Source: Clostridiales bacterium (GTDB taxonomy: Bacteria; Bacillota; Clostridia; Lachnospirales; WQUN01). From it: a stretch of 17,649 nucleotides of DNA. Where the stretch lies: contig JAISWA010000023.1 of assembly GCA_031271275.1 (NCBI GenBank), positions 1 to 17,649 on the forward strand, given 5' to 3'. Positions 14,079 to 17,649 of this stretch are shown here, piece by piece. Numbering within the stretch: the stretch's first letter is position 1; every line of letters begins with the position of its first letter. Made by a program: the position numbers and the translations under genes. The notes beneath the pieces were generated by a model, which was not told the DNA's origin, ran no database searches, and saw only the letters and a program-made list of their open reading frames with translations.

Positions 14079-15888
14079 TTTGCCCGCCTCCTTCGCTTAA
14101 AATCGCTTTCGCGGGGCAAACGCCCGCGCAAAGCCCGCATCCGGCGCAAAGCCCGGGGGTTATATAAGCCTTGCGGGATTCCATGCTAACGGCGGGGCAG
14201 CCGAGCTTTTTGACGCACAGGGTACAGCCGGTGCATTTTTCCGGGTTAATTTTATACTTCGGCTTTTCTTTCCCCCGCAGCAGCGCGATACAGGGCGACT
14301 CAAAGAGGAGGACGCGCACGCCCTTTTGCGCGGCTGCGCCCCTGACCGCTTCCTTCGCCGCCTTTTGGTCCAACGGGTCGGCTTTGTACACTTCCGATAC
14401 GCCCAACGCGCGCACCACTTTTTCAATGCTGATTTTTTCCGATTGCCCGCCCATCATGGTGACGCCGGTGCCGGGGTGGGGCTGGCTGCCCGTCATGGCG
14501 GTGGTCGAATTGTCGAGCACCGCTACGATGATGTCCGTTTGGTTGTACACGGCGTTGACAATCCCCGTTATCCCGGAATGAAAGAACGTGGAGTCCCCGA
14601 TAAACGCGAAGTGCAAAACCTCCGGCGCCATACGCTGCAGCCCCTGCGCGACGGTGACGCCCGCGCCCATGCACAGGCAGGTGTCCACCATGTCGAGGGG
14701 CTGCGCGTTGCCCAAGGTGTAGCAGCCGATATCCCCGGAGAAAACGGCGGGAGTGCCTTTCACCGCTTCCTTCACCGCGTGGAACGACGCCCTGTGGGGG
14801 CAGCCCGCGCACAGTACCGGCGGCCTTACGGGCAGGCGCGGCGGTTCCGGGGCGCCGTCAGGGGAAACCGTTTTTGCGTTCCCCAGAAACGCCGAAACCG
14901 CGTTCGCCACGATTTCCGGCGTGTTTTCCCCCGCGCGGGGCATATGCCCCGTCCGTTTGCCGAGGATTTTTGCGCTGATTCCGTTGACTCCGCAGAGCCT
15001 TACCAGTTCGTCCTCAATGACCGGGTCCAATTCCTCCGCGACTAGCACTTCCTCCAACCCGTCGAGGAATTTTAGCGCCAACGCGTCCGGGAACGGCACG
15101 GTGGAGATTTTAAGCAGTTTGCATTCGTCTTCCTTTAAATTTTCCCGCACATACGCGTAGCTTACGCCCCCGGCGGCGATTCCTTTTTTTCCGGCGGCGT
15201 TGCCCCCCGTATAAAAGTTATGGCTCATATTTGAAAATTCAACGCGGGCGCGCACAAGCTCGTCCTCGATTTTTTGATGGTTTTCGTAAACGAGCTTGGG
15301 GAAAATCGTCCAACGGCTGCTCTTTTCAAAACCCGGCGGCGTGCGCCGCGCTATTTCCGGCGAGATTTCCACGGACGCGCAGCTATGGCAAACCCGGGTG
15401 GTGGGGCGCAGGATTACCGGCCTGCCGTACCGCTCGGAATGCGCGAAGGCGTAAGCGGCCATTTCATACGCTTCCTCGGGCGAGGACGGGTCGAACAGCG
15501 CGAGCTTGGCGAAGCCCGCGAAACGCCGGGTGTCCTGCTCGGTTTGGGAGGAAATCGGGCCGGGGTCGTCGGCGACCACGAGCACCAGGCCGCCTTTTAC
15601 GCCTACGTAATTCAAGCTCATCAAAGGGTCGGAAGCCACGTTCAGCCCCACCTGCTTCATCGTAACCAGCGCCCGCGCGCCGGAATAAGCCGCCCCCGCC
15701 GCCACCTCAAGCGCCGCCTTTTCGTTTACGGACCATTCCACGTAAATTTGCCCGCCGCTATTGTTTTTCGCCACCGTCTCCAGTACCTCAGACGAAGGCG
15801 TGCCGGGGTAACCGGTCACCACGCGCACGCCCGCGCGTATCGCGCCGAGGGCGATTGCCTCGTTGCCCATTAAAAGTTTCTTTGCCAT
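14071..15888 (-). CDS. iorA: Indolepyruvate oxidoreductase subunit alpha
   Basis: The catalytic thiamine-diphosphate subunit (605 residues). Order of parts: an N-terminal pyrimidine-binding domain with VVTGYPGTPSSEVLE; a middle region; a TPP-binding domain with LCAGCPHRASFHAV and GDSTFFHSGITGIVNAVYN (about residues 428-446); and a C-terminal ferredoxin domain with two clusters (CTGCTLC near 551 and CAGCGLCAGVCP near 581). The enzyme is oxygen-sensitive and cytoplasmic. The oxidative direction degrades aromatic amino acids; the reductive direction carboxylates aryl-acetyl-CoA. The gene starts four bases after the transporter stop codon and overlaps iorB by 8 bp. The leader upstream of the transporter implies that it is induced by tryptophan shortage, which favours the reductive role. 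Confidence 0.95.
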   Translation of the reverse strand: MAKKLLMGNEAIALGAIRAGVRVVTGYPGTPSSEVLETVAKNNSGGQIYVEWSVNEKAALEVAAGAAYSGARALVTMKQVGLNVASDPLMSLNYVGVKGGLVLVVADDPGPISSQTEQDTRRFAGFAKLALFDPSSPEEAYEMAAYAFAHSERYGRPVILRPTTRVCHSCASVEISPEIARRTPPGFEKSSRWTIFPKLVYENHQKIEDELVRARVEFSNMSHNFYTGGNAAGKKGIAAGGVSYAYVRENLKEDECKLLKISTVPFPDALALKFLDGLEEVLVAEELDPVIEDELVRLCGVNGISAKILGKRTGHMPRAGENTPEIVANAVSAFLGNAKTVSPDGAPEPPRLPVRPPVLCAGCPHRASFHAVKEAVKGTPAVFSGDIGCYTLGNAQPLDMVDTCLCMGAGVTVAQGLQRMAPEVLHFAFIGDSTFFHSGITGIVNAVYNQTDIIVAVLDNSTTAMTGSQPHPGTGVTMMGGQSEKISIEKVVRALGVSEVYKADPLDQKAAKEAVRGAAAQKGVRVLLFESPCIALLRGKEKPKYKINPEKCTGCTLCVKKLGCPAVSMESRKAYITPGLCAGCGLCAGVCPAKAILSEGGGQNV

Positions 15889-15892
15889 GCCA

Positions 15893-17143
15893 TCAGCCCT
15901 TCAGTTTTGATTTCATCAGCATAACCACAAGCGCCGCCCCCATTGCCGCCAATACGCCGAGAGCGATAAACTTCACCGCCACGTCGGTAATCAAACCCGC
16001 CGCCATCGGGAATGTCAGCGCGGAAAGCGCGAAGCCCACCATGACCGCGCCGTAATTGGAGCCCACGTTTTTGATTCCGAAATAATCCGCCGTCAGCACC
16101 GGGTAAATCCCCGAGTAGCCGCCGTAGCAAAACGCGATTACCGCAATCGCCGCGATAAACAGGAAGCCGTTTACGAAGCTGAGCAGCACCGCGCAAACGG
16201 CGGTGGCGAGGATGATGGTCATCGTCGCCTTCTCCCTGCCTATTTTGTCGGAAAGAAGCGGCGTCCCCAACCTGCCCAACGCGTTCGCGACGCCGGTGAG
16301 CATTACCACCGCCGTTCCGAAAGCCTCGCCCAGTCCGCGTTCCGCCGCGAGGGTTTTAAAGGACGGGTTGAGGATGAAATACGCCGCGGTGGCGAACATC
16401 AGCGAAAGGGTCAGGAAATAAAATTCCTTTGTTTTGACCGCCTGCAAAACGGTGAACTGCTTTTTCTGCATAAGCTCGGAGGAAGCCCCGCCCGCAGCGC
16501 CGCTTTCCCCGGGCATTTTTATAAAGCGGAACAGCGCGGCGACGGCGATTACAAACACCGCGCCGAGGATGACGAAAGTATTCCGCAGCCCGAACCGCCC
16601 GATCAGCGCCTCAATCAGCGGGGCGAACAGCACGGTGGAAAAGCCGAACGCGCACACGCTTATGCCCGTGGCGAAGCCCCGGTTTTGGGGGAACCATTTC
16701 TGCGCGGCGGAAATAATCGCGTTATACGCCGCGCCGACGCCAAAACCGCCGATGATTCCGTATGTAATATAAATCGCCCAAGCGAGTTCCTTCGGTAAAA
16801 ACGCGGTAATCAACATACCCGAACCGAGCATCAGCCCGCCGAGCAGCACGATACGCTCGCTGCGCATGACCGCGAGCAGTTTCCCGCCGGTTAAAATACC
16901 CACTACAAAAAAGCTCAGCATAAAGGACGAAGTAAGCTTCGCGCCTTCCGCGCTCCATCCGAATTCCGCGCTTACGGGCTGTACAAAAACGCTCCACACG
17001 TACAGGATTCCCAAAAGCAGTTGCAGGAAACTTCCCGTTACCAATACCTTCATACCCTGCCGGAAATCCCGCTTCGCGGATTCCGAACCGCTTCGTCCCT
17101 GTTCGTCGGGTTTCTTCCTGTTCTGTGTTACCGACGCTGCCAT
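15893..17143 (-). CDS. OFA-type MFS transporter, probable arylacetate carrier
   Basis: A 416-residue major-facilitator protein with about twelve hydrophobic segments, resembling the oxalate/formate antiporter (OFA) family. Examples are LLLGILYVWSVFVQPV in the first helix and ITYGIIGGFGVGAAYNAIISAAQKWFP in the fourth to fifth region. It has a charged N-terminal tail of about 30 residues and a basic C-terminus (KSKLKG). OFA members carry small organic anions, and many have unknown substrates. As the first gene after the T-box, directly upstream of iorA and the CoA ligase, it most likely moves indoleacetate or a related arylacetate; this is inferred from context. ATG at 17143 is preceded by AAAGGAGATGATG, just downstream of the leader terminator. 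Confidence 0.88.
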   Translation of the reverse strand: MAASVTQNRKKPDEQGRSGSESAKRDFRQGMKVLVTGSFLQLLLGILYVWSVFVQPVSAEFGWSAEGAKLTSSFMLSFFVVGILTGGKLLAVMRSERIVLLGGLMLGSGMLITAFLPKELAWAIYITYGIIGGFGVGAAYNAIISAAQKWFPQNRGFATGISVCAFGFSTVLFAPLIEALIGRFGLRNTFVILGAVFVIAVAALFRFIKMPGESGAAGGASSELMQKKQFTVLQAVKTKEFYFLTLSLMFATAAYFILNPSFKTLAAERGLGEAFGTAVVMLTGVANALGRLGTPLLSDKIGREKATMTIILATAVCAVLLSFVNGFLFIAAIAVIAFCYGGYSGIYPVLTADYFGIKNVGSNYGAVMVGFALSALTFPMAAGLITDVAVKFIALGVLAAMGAALVVMLMKSKLKG

Positions 17144-17167
17144 AACATCATCTCCTTTTTATAATCG

Positions 17168-17479
17168 GGCTGAAATAAAAAAGCCCGTCCTTAGATATAT
17201 CATCCAAGGACGGGCGATATTTCACCCGTGGTGCCACCTTGATTCGCGGGTGGAAACCCGCCTCAGCCGGAGTACAAGCATACCCTTCGGCCTTTACGCA
17301 GCCGATACGTCGGGGAATACTCGGGCAATACCCTTTGACCCCGCCCTCCGCGGCCCATTTGGCGCACTGCTTTCTGCGGGTTCTCAGCCTGACGGCGTAT
17401 GTACGCCGTAACCCCGCTCTCTGTGAGTGCACGCGGCGTTTATTAAACGCCCTGCGCCGTTATCTCCGCATCAATGGTT
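17168..17479 (-). promoter_or_regulatory. T-box riboswitch, predicted tRNA-Trp specificity
   Basis: A full T-box leader. Stem I carries AGAGAG (17417-17422). Its 3' arm contains AAA-TGG-GCCGCGGAG, where the position equivalent to the specifier is TGG (17355-17357), the tryptophan codon. The antiterminator carries GGTGGCACCACGG (about 17227-17239). Its TGGC bulge (17233-17236) would pair with a tRNA 3' end whose discriminator base is G. Bacterial tRNA-Trp has G73, whereas tRNAs for Phe, Tyr and Met have A73, so two independent signals agree. Uncharged tRNA-Trp would stabilise the antiterminator and let transcription into the transporter-iorAB-ligase operon; charged tRNA would allow the terminator at 17177-17215 to form. 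Confidence 0.88.
17177..17215 (-). terminator. T-box-controlled intrinsic terminator
   Basis: On the minus strand GCCCGTCCTT (10 bases, ending at 17206) pairs with AAGGACGGGC (17192 to 17183) across a short loop and is followed by six Ts (17177-17182). The 5' arm lies immediately downstream of the antiterminator sequence, as usual for alternative T-box folding. Confidence 0.92.
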
Positions 17480-17485
17480 TTTCGT

Positions 17486-17514
17486 ATTTTTACACCGGGA
17501 AGGGAAATTGTCAA
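17486..17514 (-). promoter_or_regulatory. Sigma-A promoter of the T-box operon
   Basis: A perfect TTGACA (17509-17514) is followed by 16 to 17 bases and TAAAAAT (17486-17492). Transcription would start near 17479, just ahead of the T-box stem I. Confidence 0.7.
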
Positions 17515-17535
17515 TAAAAAATTTTCGTGAATTTT

Positions 17536-17578
17536 TTCGTGAAAATGCTTCGTCGCTGCGCTCCTCTGCATTTTCACG
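17536..17578. repeat. Right copy of the 32-base repeat, here part of a hairpin
   Basis: Positions 17536-17567 match 1521-1552 at 29 of 32 bases. In this copy CGTGAAAATGC (17538-17548) and GCATTTTCACG (17568-17578) form a perfect 11-bp stem around a 19-base loop rich in CGTCG and GCGCTCC. It lies upstream of the T-box promoter and reads as an intergenic palindromic repeat. Confidence 0.6.
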
Positions 17579-17594
17579 ATGTACGGTTTGAATG

Positions 17595-17640
17595 AATCGG
17601 CTTCAAATCCTCACTTTGTTCGGATTTGCGGTCGCCGATT
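17595..17640. repeat. Nested inverted repeat at the right edge
   Basis: AATCGGC (17595-17601) pairs with GCCGATT (17634-17640), and inside it CAAATCC (17604-17610) pairs with GGATTTG (17622-17628). Like the neighbouring hairpin, it looks like a short palindromic intergenic repeat. It continues to the window edge, so its full extent is unknown. Confidence 0.5.
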
Positions 17641-17649
17641 TCCCTCAGG

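Noticed and set aside
17239..17517. Plus-strand frame of 92 codons across the T-box leader
   Set aside because: The region is explained by the conserved T-box RNA on the other strand; the frame has no supporting signal.
1..17649. CRISPR arrays, tRNA and rRNA genes
   Set aside because: I saw no regularly spaced direct repeats, no cloverleaf sequence and no rRNA-like stretch on either strand.

Overview
The window looks like a moderately GC-rich chromosome segment of an anaerobic Gram-positive-type Bacillota, probably a clostridium. The evidence is a T-box leader, a sortase-type cell-wall sorting signal, strong Shine-Dalgarno sites, a PepF-type oligoendopeptidase and ferredoxin-linked indolepyruvate oxidoreductase. 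I cannot name the species. Nearly all intact genes lie on the minus strand; pepF is the main exception.

Left end (1-1680) is a decayed, mobile-element-rich stretch. The window opens inside the 5' end of a probable IS256-type transposase gene. Next comes the C-terminal stub of an LPXTG-type surface protein. After it lies a PD-(D/E)XK nuclease-like (Rpn-type) gene split by a 233-bp mini inverted-repeat element with a TA target duplication. Removing the element and one TA restores the reading frame exactly.

1682-5803 holds pepF (+) and a large chemoreceptor gene (-) whose 3' ends overlap by 14 bp. 5810-6939 holds a HEPN/MNT toxin-antitoxin pair (HepT/MntA type) overlapped by a small zincin-like metalloprotease gene. 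6973-8055 is an AT-richer stretch with a YfcE-type phosphodiesterase gene and a 72-bp IS5-like mini-element flanked by TAA.

8124-11610 is a compact minus-strand cluster: proB, proA, a DUF362 ferredoxin-domain protein and a YbjQ-family protein. Just upstream is an orphan antitoxin gene whose PIN-domain (VapC) toxin is cut to 32 codons; the remnant may supply the proB promoter.

12286-17514 is the most interesting part. A four-gene operon encodes an OFA-type MFS carrier, IorA, IorB and a phenylacetate-CoA-ligase-type enzyme. It is preceded by a sigma-A promoter and a complete T-box leader. The specifier reads UGG, and the antiterminator bulge (UGGC) matches the G73 discriminator of tRNA-Trp. 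The operon should therefore be switched on when charged tRNA-Trp is scarce. That implies a biosynthetic direction: import of indoleacetate (or a related arylacetate), activation to the CoA ester, reductive carboxylation by IorAB to indolepyruvate, and transamination elsewhere to tryptophan. The enzymes and the chemistry are known separately; tRNA-Trp control of them as one salvage module is my inference.
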